Assembly: GCA_024803745.1 (NCBI GenBank)
Contig: JANJXV010000004.1
Span: forward strand, 48,005,358-48,069,357
Source: Megascapheus bottae
Lineage: Eukaryota > Chordata > Mammalia > Rodentia > Geomyidae
Reading direction: 5' to 3'
Length of the DNA stretch: 64,000 bases
Part shown: piece after piece, positions 22,831-35,111 of the stretch
How positions within the stretch are numbered: the stretch's first letter is position 1
Layout: every line of letters begins with the position of its first letter
Position numbers and translations under genes: made by a program
Notes under the pieces: generated by a model
Databases searched by the model: none
What the model was told of the DNA's origin: nothing
Seen by the model: only the letters and a program-made list of their open reading frames with translations

Positions 22831-23438
22831 CAGGAAGACAAACCTTAACTATGTAAATCCTTTTAACTTCTCATGCAGAGAAAAATAATATAAGGACTTT
22901 GGTTTCTCATATACACTTTTCCAGTTTTAGCTTGTTACTAAAAAACGTGCAGTGAGTACCATAAATGTGAAAAGACAAATTACTTGTTAAGCTTGAGACT
23001 GGGAAAAATCAACATTTAAGTGATTTAAAAATACTATACATAAAAATGTCTTGCCTCATGAATCTCAAAATCATTTCTGTAAAAAAGTAATTAGTTATTA
23101 ATTTATTCTTATAGTCCTGAAATGTTGCTTGCCTTGTTAAGTTATGGCGATCATTTTGTAGGTAGACTCAGGAACAAATGCATAAACAGACTTAATTTGA
23201 TGATGCTTTTATGGCATCCAAGTAAATTTATATTTTTGCATAATTCATACTCTTTCACATGAAGTTTTTGGGTTCTCAGGAAATTATAATGAATCTATAA
23301 ATTGCTGTAGCTAATGAGAAAAAAATCCCAAACTTATCACAGGGACATGGGAGACAAATCTACTCACTACTGGTTTCTAGGAATTTCAGATCTTCTAATT
23401 CTAATAATTTTGCCACCAGGAACATGTAAAAAGTATTA
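22831..23438. other. Single-copy region
   Basis: About 600 bp of AT-rich DNA without recognisable features. Confidence 0.45.
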
Positions 23439-23660
23439 AGCTGGACGTTGTGGCTCACACTTGTACTACTCAGGAGGCTGAGATCTAAGGATCATGGTTC
23501 AAAGCCAGCCTGGGTACTAAAGACCACGAGACCCTTATCTCCAATTGATCACTAAAAAATGGGAAATGGGGCTGTGGCTCAAGGCGTAGGGCAGTGGCCT
23601 TGAGATGAAGAGCTCAGGGTAGCACCCAGGCCCACAGTTCAAGCTCTATGACCCACAAGA
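23439..23660 (+). mobile_element. B1-like/Geo dimeric SINE
   Basis: Left arm 'ggacgttgtggctcacac', with 'actactcaggaggctgaga'; linker 'cttatctccaattgatcac'; Geo arm 'ctgtggctcaaggcgtaggg', 'cccacagttcaagctc'. Confidence 0.9.
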
Positions 23661-24045
23661 AAGGAATTAAAAGTTGTCTAATAAGCTGAAACACTTTTTC
23701 CGCAATCACATTATGAATGCTAGGGAGCATAAGGAAGTAAGTTTGGTCACTAATGGGTATATAACTGTGGCAGCATCATAATCACTAATGTTTTCTAACT
23801 AAGCTGACATAACCTAATGTTAAGAATTTTAATATGCCTTGGGGTAATCAAAATGAACAGAAAAAAATTGAAAATCCTTTAACATCTTTATTTATTTGTT
23901 CAATGAATATATTCAATAAAGATTAGACATTTGGGAATAAAAAGGATGCATGTAGTTTATGCCTCAATGGAGTTTGGAGAAAAAATCATTAAGCAAATAA
24001 TGAAAAAGAAGTTGGGTGGCTGTTAGGAGTTAAAAGAATAGAGAC
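23661..24045. other. Single-copy region
   Basis: About 380 bp between two dimeric SINEs, nothing recognisable. Confidence 0.4.
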
Positions 24046-24285
24046 AGCCAGGCACCAGTGGCTCACACCTGTAATCCAAACGACTTAGGAGGCTGAGATA
24101 TAAGGATCAGGTTTCAAAGTAGCCCAGATAGGGCTGTCAGTCAGTGAACCTCTCATCTCCAATCAACTACTCAGAAAAATCCAGAAGAGGTGCTGTGGCT
24201 TAAATAGTAGAACACTAGCCTTGAGCACAGAGAAATTTAGGGATAGCATCCAGGCCCGGAGTTCAAGCACCCAGACTGGCAAAAA
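24046..24285 (+). mobile_element. B1-like/Geo dimeric SINE
   Basis: Left arm 'agccaggcaccagtggctca', 'cttaggaggctgaga'; Geo arm 'gctgtggcttaaatagtagaac', 'ggagttcaagcac'. Ends 'cccagactggcaaaaag'. Confidence 0.9.
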
Positions 24286-24446
24286 GATAAATAAAAAGGA
24301 ATAAGAACTAACGAATAGAGACCATAATAACTGACATCTCCTTTGCCTTAGAGGCTGTGTTCCCCATCTCTTTCTATGCAAAATGCTTTTACTTATGATA
24401 CTGAACCCCTCAAATCAGTTGAAAAGCTGGTCAGAAAACTTGGCTC

Positions 24447-25086
24447 AACACTATTTACCATAGCAAAGATATGGAACCAACCCAGATGCCCCTCAGTTGA
24501 TGAGTGGATCAACAAGATGTGGTATTTATACACAATGGAATTCTATGCTACTGTCAGAAAGAATGACATCGCCCCATTTGTAAGGAAACAGAAAAACTTA
24601 GAAAAAATCATATTAAGTGAAGTAAGCCAGACTCAAAGGAACGTAGACTCAATGGTTTCCCTCATTTGTCATAATCAGTAGAAACCTTGGGCTCTTCTAG
24701 CAGAGATTTAGAATAGAACAAAACCTAGATACATAAGGCCATATAGGATGACACTAAATGAAAGACCTCCAGGATATAGAAACAAAAACCTTATAATGAG
24801 TGATTGTTGTCCTTAATGTACTATGTTATCTCTCATCTCTTTTGCTGTCCCTTGGTTATCTCATATTATTACAGTATTTCACCTTGTTGTATATATGCTT
24901 ATTTGGTTATTTGAAATAGGATAGGGAAGGGGGGAAAACAAGATGAGCGGCGGGGGTGGGGGAGGGAAATGGGGTCCAAGACATGAGAAAGGGTATCAAT
25001 GTTTGTGAAGTAATGCACCTTCTATCTGGTGAATGTAGTGTAACCCTTCTATCAATTACAATTAAAATAAAAATATATGGAAAAAA
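24447..25086 (+). mobile_element. Young LINE-1 stub with 14-bp TSD
   Basis: 5'-truncated in the ORF2 C-terminal region ('aacactatttaccatagc', 'tgatgagtggatcaacaag', 'gtggtatttatac'). It continues through ORF2's stop and the type-1 3' UTR, with a G-rich tract at 24924-24968, to 'caattaaaataaaaat'. The perfect TSD agaaaacttggctc flanks it at 24433-24446 and 25087-25100. The frame is open across most of the ORF2 end (24376-24681), showing modest age. Confidence 0.95.
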
Positions 25087-25102
25087 AGAAAACTTGGCTC
25101 GA

Positions 25103-25320
25103 GAGCCATGGTAAAGCTGCAATTCATGCTTATTATCCCAGCTACTTAAGAGAATTATAATTTGAAGCCAATCCAGGTAGAAAAGTCTAAGAGACTCTAT
25201 TTCCAAAATACGTAGCACAAAGGACAGCAAGAGGCATGATTCAGGAATGGGGCACTAGACAAGCTAGCAAACTGAGTCAACACCAGGTCCTGAGTTCAAT
25301 CTTGCAGCACTCCACCATTC
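25103..25320 (+). mobile_element. Decayed B1-like/Geo SINE
   Basis: 'attcatgcttattatcccagc', 'ctacttaagaga', 'gaagccaatccaggtagaaaag' and 'tcctgagttcaatc' follow the dimer order, but with high divergence. Probably an old member. Confidence 0.65.
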
Positions 25321-25589
25321 CCTCAGAAAAAGGTCCTGGTGGCATCTATGATTCTGAAAATGCTCTCCAAAACATATATTTTTTTACATTTTTATTTTTT
25401 TTCCTTAGAGCTTGGATGCTAGAGGCCTCCCTGGAAGTTTGTTCTATTTTTATTACTGTTTCTGACTGAACTGAGATGTTTCTAATAACATCACCTATTT
25501 CTATTTTGTCTCTGCTATTTGAGGAAGAGTCTCTGGTGTGTAATCGTTTCTTCTGCTATGATATATGATACTAGTGATTCCTCTAACCT

Positions 25590-25720
25590 TCACAATAATG
25601 ACAGCAGTCAACACTTACAGAGGCTTTCCTATGTGGATTTTTCACATATTAACTCACTTTATCCTCACAATACCCAGTGCATTGCTGCTTTGTTATTGCT
25701 TCATTATAATGTAATATTAT
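25590..25720 (+). mobile_element. MIR-like ancient SINE
   Basis: 'agcagtcaacacttacagagg', 'ttaactcactttatcctcac' and 'aatacccagtgca' fit the MIR core with its 'catttaatcctcacaa' segment. Confidence 0.6.
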
Positions 25721-26814
25721 TGTTTGCTGTTATATTCTCATTATTGATTTTCCTGGCTTTCAGGAGCTCATGTTTCCTTTGACAACCGCGCAACGCATTT
25801 CCTCAGAATTTGCCCATTCTCCCAAGGAAATTTCTTTCTTCCTCCAGTTTAATCAGCCTGTCATCCTTGATTTATTTTCATGTTTCCACTTGCTCCTGTT
25901 CTGAGAATAAGCCAGCACCAGTTTTGAAGAAAAAACACTCTCATTTTCTCCTTGATTCTCAAGTGAACTAGAATCATAGGGGCAGAATGTTATATGCATA
26001 GGCCTCAAAAACCACCTTTGATTTTGCATAATGCCAGTCCTAGTGCCAACCCAGGCCTTATGTAAACCACCTACAGCTAAAACTTACACCCGATATTTTA
26101 GCTTGTATCAAATATAGCTATAATTTAAGATTTAATCTAATTAGCAAAACAAACAAGAAAACAATACCACCATGAAAATACCAAATCATCAACTTTCCTC
26201 ACCCCTGCATTTGTTTAAAAAAGAAAAAAAGGTCCACTTAAGAACCCTGACATGGAAAGACTTTTCTCTGTAATCAGATCCTCTGACTCTTGTGGCCCTG
26301 TGGTTCCTCTGTATCTGCTAATGTTTCTCCTATACCAAAACCGTGTTTGTTTGCTAGACCTAGTTGGCTTTTGTAGTTTTGTTACTATGCCTTAGAGCAA
26401 GTACTCTGAGACCAGCAACTTCTCTTGATATTTAGCAGCCTGAGAAACAGATATGCTGCAACCAAAGAATGCACTGGGCATTTTTATTCGTTTACTTCAA
26501 TTTTTCAAACCTAGTGAATGCAGCCACCGAACAGCTGTTGGCCTGTGAACAAAGTTGCTGGATACTTCAGTGACTTATGAAAGAAATATGAATGCATGAA
26601 ACCGTAATCCTCTAACCTCAGTGATAATATCAGTTCCTCTTATTCTTTTGCTTCCCTCCCCACTTTTCTCCCCACTTTCAGCTTCGAGTGATTTTCTCAG
26701 GTTTAATACTCCATGAATGACACCTTTGCTTCATGCAGCTGAAATCTACATCCATTGGAAAAGACAAAGAGTGGATAGACAGAATAATATATTACTTCTA
26801 TGAGAAGCTAAGTT
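25721..26814. other. Single-copy region
   Basis: About 1.1 kb with no L1 or SINE that I recognise. No coding call is possible. Confidence 0.45.
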
Positions 26815-26894
26815 TGGAATATTGTGAACTCAAGGCCAAGCTGGGATACCTAAAGAGATCCTGTCTCATATGCAGTCGGGTAGTATTAAGGCAT
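26815..26894 (+). mobile_element. B1-like monomer relic
   Basis: 'tgaactcaaggccaagctggg' and 'gagatcctgtctca' match the second half of a B1-type (7SL-derived) monomer. There is no Geo arm after it. Confidence 0.55.
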
Positions 26895-27260
26895 AAAGAA
26901 GAATGAAATTACATTGTAGGAAAATGGATGCAACTAAAGATTATCGTATCAAGTGAAATAATCCACAAATGGCACACATCTCAGTTGCACAGGAACAGAG
27001 GACATTTTCTGTAAACCTCAGAAAATGATTGGAAAGAAAATTATGAGTCTTGAATTTTGAACAAGTATCTGTGTGGAGGGAGAAAGGAGAGGGTGAAAGA
27101 AAGTGAATATGATTGAAATACTTTATACATATTTAAGTACAGAACAATGAAATATGTCCAAATTATTTTAAAGGAGGCAGTAAACAGTGAGAAAGTGCTA
27201 GATTAATGTGATCAAACTACATTATATGTTCATATGGAAATATAGTGAAACTCCTTTTAT
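26895..27260 (+). mobile_element. Old LINE-1 3' UTR relic
   Basis: 'ggaaaatggatgcaactaaag', 'atcaagtgaaataatcca' and later 'gatcaaactacattatatg' resemble the old L1 3' region also present at 42935-43145. Confidence 0.65.
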
Positions 27261-27888
27261 AACTTATACATTAAAACAAGCTACAGAAAAAAGTAATACT
27301 TCTGTTGCTCAGAAAAGGTTTCAGTTTATCTCTGTGGACATTATTCTAACTTTCAACTCTAAAATTAGGCAGATCAACACGCAATCCTAGACAGCCCTCA
27401 AAAGTCTCAGGCCTATCAGAACTAAAGTTTTGAAGCTGCCACTTGAAAACTGACAACAAAAAAAGAAGAGACCCTGTGATCCCTGGTTTTTATAAAGTGT
27501 GGACATGGGTGTTGGGGATGTTGTGGTTGAGCCACTCTTGATCCATATCCTAAATTTATCATCATAGAATGATGCAAAGACTGGGTTTGAATGGCCAGGG
27601 TAGGAGTGTCAGGTGGAGAAGCTCTGTTGGTCTACATGGAACCAGCAAGGGAGGAAGATGCATGCTCCCTCTCACAATTCAGTTAGCAAACATTAACTCT
27701 GCCGCTACCCTGGCAAGACAGTGGAAAATAGTCATTTCTATAGAAAATTAGGCAGAAGATAGAGACAATTAGCAGGACTCCAAAGGAGTTGAAAAAAAAA
27801 TCTTTCAAATCCTCTGAATTAAGGAATTGAAAATTTGTACCAAAACATCTCAAATTTGCAAAAGAATCTTTCATATTTCACAAGATTA

Positions 27889-27890
<2 letters not shown>
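27261..27890. other. Single-copy region
   Basis: About 630 bp. Short frames at 27569-27751 (plus) and 27683-27874 (minus) overlap antisense and have no domain. Confidence 0.4.

Positions 27891-27941
<51 letters not shown>
27891..27941. repeat. (TG)n microsatellite
   Basis: 25 uninterrupted TG units; potential Z-DNA former. Not adjacent to a recognisable SINE. Confidence 0.97.
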
Positions 27942-27944
<3 letters not shown>

Positions 27945-27994
27945 GATTCAGGGCCGATGTATACAATTTGGCTATTAGCATCATAATCCTTGTG

Positions 27995-28130
27995 AATGTT
28001 GGATTGATGCTTACTGCATCCCACATAGTGCTCAGACTTTCATGAACTGACTTATTAAGTCCTCACAACTCTATGAGAGAGGAACTGTCTGATTATTTTT
28101 ACTTATGGTTGACAGAACACTTGAGGCAAA
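27995..28130 (+). mobile_element. MIR ancient SINE
   Basis: 'gatgcttactgcatccca', 'gacttattaagtcctcacaac', 'tatgagagaggaactgtctga' and 'cacttgaggcaaaggga' match the MIR core in order. The best MIR in the window. Confidence 0.72.
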
Positions 28131-29372
28131 GGGAGAGTGCTCCCATTCTGATAGTAAATACAGAGGGCATGCTATGACTCAGGCCATGTAAATTCTAGAA
28201 ACTGTGCCTCTAATCCTTATATCTCGCTGGATGCATGCTGGTATTCGAAGCCCTGGGTTATAACCCAGGAAAGGACCTATCCTTTCTTTGCTTTTATTTC
28301 AGCACTGAAGTTTGAACTCAGGGTTCTGTGTTTGACCTTGATGCTTATGTCACACCGACCAGTCCCAGTAGGGACTATTTAGATATGCTTGTTTTTGTAG
28401 GGACTTTCAATAGGAAAAACCCTCTATTATCATATTAATTATATGATACTAAGACATTTGTTGAAAATACCTGAAAAACAGTATGTTTCCTTGTTATTAT
28501 AAAAATAAATTTTCTCATCAAGAGCATTTGCTCTGAATCTTGTATAGCATCTTGTCTGTTGGTTGCACATTAAGTCACTGTAAACCATTTGTCTTTTATT
28601 TTCAAGGTGAGCTAAGGGATAGTGGTAAAAAACCTACCTGGAGCTCAAGTAACATTAATATAAATAGTTTTATAATAGTATTACTTCATTATCTAGTTAG
28701 ACTGTGATGACTTGAGGAAAATTGGACACAAGAAAATCAACTTTTTAAACTGAAAGAGTATATAATCCTGCCAATGTCACAATTTAAAAATAATGTGTCA
28801 TCAGTTTATAATACCTTTAGGTAAAAATAACAAAATAAAAGCATGAATTATTTTAATATCCTGAGCTTTCTTATGCACTTCATAGAGGTTCCTAAATATA
28901 AAATTCAAGGTTAGTCTAAAAATAAAGGAAGATGTTAATTGGGTCACAGTGCAAAGTAGCTTTAGGAAGTCCTAAAAAGGAAGTTAATATGGAATGAGTT
29001 GAGAATTGTCTGGAAATCAGAATAAATCATAGCTCATTAATCTCCTTAATCAGAACAAATTAATAATAGCAACTTGATGACAGAAATAACACTGTACAAG
29101 GCAGAAAAAATAAAATTTATTTAAATAGCTCATTGATTGGAAAATAAATTCAGATGATATGAACATTCATTAAAGAGCTGTAGCTGTTTAAAACTTGTTA
29201 TGATTGATAACATCACACTGTGTTTTACAGTACTTCATAATGTTTTTTCCCCAAAATATTTATTGATAGGTTTTCAGAGATTTTACTGCAATACAAGGAC
29301 CAACATGTATCCCCTTGTGCCATGAAGGTTCTGTCCCCCAACCTTTTTAATGTTATCAGTTCTCAGTCACTT
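28131..29372. other. Single-copy region
   Basis: About 1.2 kb of AT-rich DNA. A possible SINE remnant lies around 28230-28370 ('aactcagggttctg'). Otherwise nothing recognisable. Confidence 0.45.
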
Positions 29373-29388
29373 AAAGAAAGTAATTATC

Positions 29389-29989
29389 CCCTCAGTTGAT
29401 GAGTGGATCAACAAGATGTGGTATTTATACACAATGGAATTCTATGCTGCTATCAGAAAGAATGACATCGCCCCATTTGTAAGGAAATGGAAAGACTTAG
29501 TAAAAATCATATTAAGTGAAATAAGCCAGACTCAAAGGAACATAGGCTCAATCGTTTCCCTCATTTGTCATGATCAGTAGAAACCTTGGGCTCCCATAGC
29601 AGAGATTTACAATAGAACAAAGCCTAGATACGTAAGGCCATATAGGATGATGCTAAATGAAAGGACCTCTGGGATATAGAAACAAAAGTCATATAATGAG
29701 TGATTGTTGTCCTTAATGTACTATGTTATCTCTCATCTCTTTTGCTGTCCCTTGGTTATCTCATATTGTTACAATATTTTACCTTGTTATCTGATATATT
29801 GTATATATGTGTATTTTGTTATTTGAAATTGGATAGAGAAGGGGGGAAAACAAGATGAGGGGCGGGGGTGGGGCGAGGAAAATGGGGACCAAGACATGAG
29901 AAAGGGTATCAATGTTTGTGAACTAATGCACCTTCTATCTGGTGAATGTAGTGTAACTCTTCTATTAATTACAATAAAAATATATGGAA
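29389..29989 (+). mobile_element. Young LINE-1 stub with 16-bp TSD
   Basis: Begins at 'cctcagttgatgagtgg' in ORF2 and runs through the end of ORF2 (open to the stop at 29580), then the type-1 UTR with its G-rich tract (29838-29882), to 'attacaataaaaatat'. A perfect TSD, aaagaaagtaattatc, is at 29373-29388 and 29990-30005. It closely resembles 24447-25086. Confidence 0.95.
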
Positions 29990-30005
29990 AAAGAAAGTAA
30001 TTATC

Positions 30006-30640
30006 TTGATATATCATGTATTTTTTATTTCCTCAATCTTATAACATAGCCTGTTACTCAATCAAATGTTCATGAAAAAAGCTTTAATTTTAAAGATACC
30101 ATGGCAGCTGACTTCCACCATGGATGGTTGACTGAAGGTCAAATTGGGACAACATCATTCTATCAGATCCCAAAGAGGAGCAAGAGCAAGGTTAAGGAAG
30201 CAGCTGGTGGCGTCCAATGCTGCCCTCTTATGCTATCCCAACTGAAAGGCAAATCCATCTCTACGGAAATTGGCTGACACTGAGGTTTTCCTCCTTGGAG
30301 AAAGAGATTAAAAAGAATAAAGTAAAACTTTAAAGAAATTAGATTTACAGTTCTTTTGCATGTAGGTTTACAAAACATTGAGAGAGGAATCTAAAGACAG
30401 TAGGCAGATTTTGCACACACATATACTCACATGCATAATATTTCACAGTTTCAAAAGGTATCTTTGGAATGAGATAAGCAAGGCAAATGTGCCTTGAGAG
30501 GGTAAAATATAAGCTCCAAGATTGAAGGATGCATTGAAATATATCCTAAAAATTTTAGAAGGAAACAGCATTCTAGGAAGAAATTATAGCAGGAAGAAAT
30601 TCAGAGGTAGGAGAGAGCTTGTTTTTTGAAAAGATCTGTA

Positions 30641-30644
<4 letters not shown>
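30006..30644. other. Single-copy region
   Basis: About 640 bp. GC is locally higher at 30100-30300, but no coding or repeat identity was recognised. Confidence 0.45.
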
Positions 30645-30697
<53 letters not shown>

Positions 30698-30706
30698 TGT
30701 GTGTGT
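30645..30706. repeat. (TG)n microsatellite
   Basis: About 30 TG units with one ATG interruption near 30691. Confidence 0.97.
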
Positions 30707-31490
30707 AAGATGGGAGGTATGTAGTAAGGCAGGTAGATAAGAAAAACAGTTTTTCTATGATTACCTCACATACCTACCTCCGATTGCACTTTGGGGAGGT
30801 CAGTTTCATTTACTGGGATGTCTGACACCATTTCAGCTAATCTGATTTTTTTCTCTTAGGTATTTAGAATGGGCACCCGGGGTTGAGCAGTCAAAGGCAT
30901 TGAGGTTCCCAGAGACCAGTCACATGGTATTGGGCAGTTCCAGCATGGGAGAGAGTCAGTCAGTCTTGACAAAGTTGTGGAAAGCCTGAATAGGATTTTG
31001 AAAGGAAAAGCATTTTTTTTCTGGCAGACCGTACAAAGGAACAGATGTTCACAGAGAAATAGCAATGAGAATACTGGGCATCCGGAGATGGCTGTCAGAG
31101 GAAGTAGCAGCCAGATCAGACCAGTTTCTGATCCAGATACACATGTGAATCTGTGGTGTCACTCTTCATTTTTTTGAGCTTCATTTCATTTTGACCTCCA
31201 GGACTTATCCCTTGCAGACGGTGGTAAAAGTATTCATTTTAGTGTTTCTCTGGACTTTACCTCTGGTCTACAACACTAGCGGAAAAGTGTTTATTTTAGA
31301 TAAAAAGTATTATCATTATTTTTCTTTTCTTTCTCTTTAAAAATATACTTTTATTGTTATCATTAATGTGTTGCAAAGAGGGCTTAATAAGTAAGAAGTA
31401 CATTTCTTTTTGGGACAATATCACCCCTTCTTTTGCCCTTCCTAATTTTCCCCTTCATTATCATTTTTGTTGTTGTTTTTTAATCAGTGT
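30707..31490. other. Single-copy region
   Basis: About 780 bp. Two overlapping antisense frames (30856-31065 minus, 30977-31177 plus) have no domain. No gene call. Confidence 0.45.
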
Positions 31491-31707
31491 GGGGCTGGAA
31501 TTCTGGGCCTGGGCGCTGTCCCTGAGCTCTTCAGCTCAAGGCTACCACTGCTACCCCTTGAGCCACAGCATCACTTCCGGTTTTCTAGTGTTATTTGGAG
31601 ATAAGAGTCTCACGTACTTTTGTGCTCAGGCTCGCTTTGAACCTCGATCTTCAGATCTCAGCCTTCTGAGTAGCGAGAATTACAGGCGTAAGCCACTGAG
31701 CCCAGCT
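31491..31707 (-). mobile_element. B1-like/Geo dimeric SINE
   Basis: Minus strand: left arm 'agctgggctcagtggcttac', 'ctactcagaaggctgagatc'; linker 'cttatctccaaataacac'; Geo arm with 'ggctcaaggggtagcag' and 'cccagaattccagccc'. The plus-strand frame at 31354-31725 is its antisense. Confidence 0.92.
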
Positions 31708-32394
31708 ATACATTTTTTAATTTGACAAAATTTCCTTCACAAGAAAAAAGAGAAAACAAATATTTTGGGAATTAGGAAGGCTCAAACCCCAAAAGTAGAC
31801 TTTTAGACAAGGTTTCCTGGAATAGCTGTGAACACTGAACACAGTTTCTGATATTTAACATTGTTAATTTCAGGGAAATGCTAGTTCAATAGAAAAGATA
31901 TTATGCTTGTTCTTTTTTTCAACATATGTTTTCAGAATTATTGGATGAGTAAAGAATAATTTAATGCACATTTAGTAAGTGTATTGTAGGCTTCATCTCA
32001 AAGAAACTTGAAAGATTTCCACAAATCATTTTCTAATACATAAATTTTACGTTATTGTAACTGTAAGCTTAAATCTTTGAAAAGGCTTGCAAAGTTCCAC
32101 TGAAAAAGCATTGTTTGCAAGTTTGTGGTTTAATAGTGACTTGAAGTGACACAATATATTTGCACAGAGAAATTTAAAGAGATGGAAAAAATCTGCTAGG
32201 TGGTTAAAAGAACCAGATTTTGAGGATGTAGTTACATTGGGCATGCAAAAGCATACAAAAAGAAAATTCATCATCAGATGACAAATCAATGGTGGTATTT
32301 GCATATTAGTTAATGTTATTTTGTGTAGAAAACAAAGGAAAATAAATTTTCTGGCCTTTTCGCTATATATATATACATACACATATATATAATA
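31708..32394. other. Single-copy region
   Basis: About 690 bp. The 111-codon minus frame (32047-32382) lacks a recognisable domain and is AT-rich. Not called as a gene. Confidence 0.45.
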
Positions 32395-32532
32395 CTATGT
32401 TATCTTTAAGTAGTTGTACAAAGATTCCGTTTAACAGTTTACAACTACAATGCATCTTGATCAATGTCATCCCTTTCAACAATCTCAACATCCTTCTTTC
32501 CCTTCCCCTTCTCTCTTCCTAGGATTCACTAA
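32395..32532 (-). mobile_element. LINE-1 3' UTR portion of an apparently 5'-inverted insertion
   Basis: The 'agtagttgtacaaag' block is shared with 21260 and 52570 in the same orientation. It is followed directly, on the opposite strand, by ORF2 C-terminal sequence. Confidence 0.7.
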
Positions 32533-32671
32533 TTCCACTCCTGGACAATTGTCCAAAAGATTACAAACCAGAATACAGTAAAGCTACCAGTATGTCTGTG
32601 TTTATTGCAGCCCTCTTCATTTAGCCAAGGTATGGAAACAGTCCTCAATGGAGCATGGATCAAGAAAGTAT

Positions 32672-32705
<34 letters not shown>

Positions 32706-32860
32706 TTGGAATTTTACTCATCTGTGAGAAAAAAAAATGGACATGGAAAGACCTGGAAAAATTTATGGTAAGTGAAGAAAATCAGGCCTAGAAAGACAAA
32801 GGAGGCATGTTTTCCCTTATATGTGGAAGCAAGATTCAACTTATAAATTTATAAGTAAAT
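32533..32860 (+). mobile_element. LINE-1 ORF2 portion, inverted relative to its UTR
   Basis: 'ctcctggacaattgtcc', 'tgtttattgcagccc', 'agccaaggtatggaaac' and 'gcattggaattttactc' follow L1 ORF2 order on the plus strand. A (TA)n tract is at 32672-32702. With 32395-32532 it forms an inverted L1 pair. Confidence 0.8.
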
Positions 32861-32998
32861 ACATTGGCTATACAAATGTAGATAAAGTGTATTTATATGT
32901 AGTATAAATGCTTTGAAAATCATTGTTGCAATGTATTGTTTAGGAAATAGTGAAGACAAAATGTTCACTGCACATTTTTAGTACAAATACAATTTTTT

Positions 32999-33221
32999 GT
33001 CTGTTGTGGGGCTTAGCCTCTGGGCCTGTGTGCTATCCCTGAGCTCTTCAGCTCAAGGCTACCACCCTACCTCTTAAGCCACAGTATCACTTCCAGTTTT
33101 CTAGTGGTTAATTGGAGATGAGTCTCTTGATCTTTAGTGCCTGGGCTGGCTTTGAACCGCGATCCTCAGATCTCAGCCTCCTGAGTAGCTAGGATTACAG
33201 ACGTGAGCAACTGTGCCCGGC
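32999..33221 (-). mobile_element. B1-like/Geo dimeric SINE
   Basis: Near-consensus minus-strand copy: left arm 'gccgggcacagttgctca', 'tagctactcaggaggctgaga'; right arm 'gtggcttaagaggtagggtgg' and a degenerate B-box end. Short flanking repeat aaatacaat / aaatataat. Confidence 0.92.
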
Positions 33222-33889
33222 AAATATAATGTTTTCTTCTGAATTATTTCTCATTCGTGATTAGTAGAACCATGGCTATAGAATCAATGGGTAGAAAAAG
33301 CTAACTGCATATACCTCACTCGATTTGAAAATAATTGTTCTAAGTGAGTCATTTTGAACTAAAGCCCACCCCTATCACCTCATTTAATCTTTATTGCTTC
33401 TTTAAACTTCTTCAAATATAATCATATTTGGAACTACCAAGTTTAGAACATCCTAATGAAAATGTGTACGTATATATGCTTTCATCTACACAGCCTTAAC
33501 TCATAGCAGAAGTCTATTTATTTATTTACCAAATATACTTTAAAGGAATTATTAGGAACTAGACATCTTTAATAGTCCCTTATGTGTTCTCACAGACAGA
33601 TGGCAGAGTTGTCCACAGATGTATCATAGGAGGATAGGCTAAGGAAGATCATTCCAATGAAGCCAAATTTAATCCTACTGGGAAGTACTATTCCTATACC
33701 TGTTTGTTCAACTCCAGTGCCTCTGATAAATTAACACATATACATCTAGAACTGTTGAAAACACTCCAGAAAGATATACACCAATATTTCCATGAAAACA
33801 AAAATAGTGAGTTACTTTGACTTTCATCATGTAATCTGTATATTTAAACTATCATTATAGCAAAGCACTTTTTGTAGTTAAAAATCCAG
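33222..33889. other. Single-copy region
   Basis: About 670 bp of AT-rich DNA; nothing recognised. Confidence 0.45.
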
Positions 33890-33907
33890 AAAAGAATTTA
33901 GTTACAT

Positions 33908-34190
33908 GTGTCCTTAATGTACTATGTTATTTCTCATCTCTTTTGCTTTCCCTTGGTTATCTCATATTGTTACAGCATTTTACCTTGTTATCTGATATAT
34001 TGTATATATGTTTATCTGGTTATTTGAAATCGGATAGGGAAGGGGGGGAAACAAGATGAGGGGCAGGGTTGGGGGGAGGGAAATGGGGACCAAGACCTGA
34101 GAAAGGGTATGAATGTTTGTGAAGTAATGCACCTTCTATCTGGTGAATATAATGTAATCCTTCTATTGATTACAATAATAATTATATGCA
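33908..34190 (+). mobile_element. Very short LINE-1 3' UTR stub with TSD
   Basis: Only the last ~280 bp of the type-1 UTR ('gtccttaatgtactatgtt' through a G-rich tract to 'ttgattacaataataatt'). An 18-bp TSD with one mismatch, aaaagaatttagttacat / aaaagaatttagtaacat, is at 33890-33907 and 34191-34208. Confidence 0.93.
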
Positions 34191-34307
34191 AAAAGAATTT
34201 AGTAACATATTTCATAATTGTTAAACTGAATATGTTATAAAAATAAGTTCACAACAAACCCTCATTTGAGAAATTATTATTATTATTGTTATTCTTGGTG
34301 TTGGTGG

Positions 34308-34395
34308 CATTATTTTGGTGGTAGTGGGCCATACATTCAGGGATTCACATGGATGGGCAGGTGTTCTGTCCTTGAGCTATGACTGGGGACCCTGT
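34308..34395 (-). mobile_element. ID-like tRNA SINE relic
   Basis: 'gggattcacatggatgggcagg', 'ttctgtccttgagctatg' and 'actggggacc' read as a decayed minus-strand ID/tRNA-Ala-type monomer. Weak. Confidence 0.45.
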
Positions 34396-35111
34396 GCAAC
34401 AAAATCTTTCAACATCTCTGCTACATACATGCTGCAGCAACAAGTCAGCAACATGACTAAGAAAGAACAGACATGACCTTCTTCCACTCTATGGCAGGAA
34501 GACCAGTGATGTTTGTGCACAGCTAAGTAGAATGCTCAAAGCTCCTTTAGCCCCAGGGGCACTGAAGAGAGGCAACAGCTGGGGATTTATGGGCGGTGAT
34601 TGACACAGGTCTGGACAGGTTTCAAAAGCTGTGAAAGTAAGTCTGAGCAGAGCCCTGGAAGCTGAGAGTATTTCCTGATCTCCATCTCAATGCACTTTCT
34701 AAAGCACTTAGAGCAAAGTACCTAGGAGGGGAACAAGAGGAGAAAGCAATGTCTCTGTGAAGACTGGGTGAAGGACAGCAGTGCTCACACGAAAGGGTAC
34801 AGCTCTGTTTTTGTGATTTGGGGCCAGAAACAGCAAAAGGCTTAAGGTAATTGGAGGAAGGAGCTACGGTTCCAGCTTACTGCAGTGCATCTCTGCAGCA
34901 CGAATGAAACAGACTGGTGCTAATGGCCTCAGAGGATTCATTTAACTTTTTCCTATAAATGACTGCCTGCATATGGGCACATGGAGAAACAGAAGAATAC
35001 CGATTTGAATATTTTCATCCCTCCCTCCCTTTCTCTCTCCCTCCCACCCACCCTCCATTCCTTCTTGTTTTCTTTCTTTCTGGCTCTTTTTTCCTGCCTG
35101 TCTCTTCTTTC

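Noticed and set aside
31354..31725. 123-codon plus-strand frame
   Set aside because: Almost wholly the antisense of a B1-like/Geo SINE.
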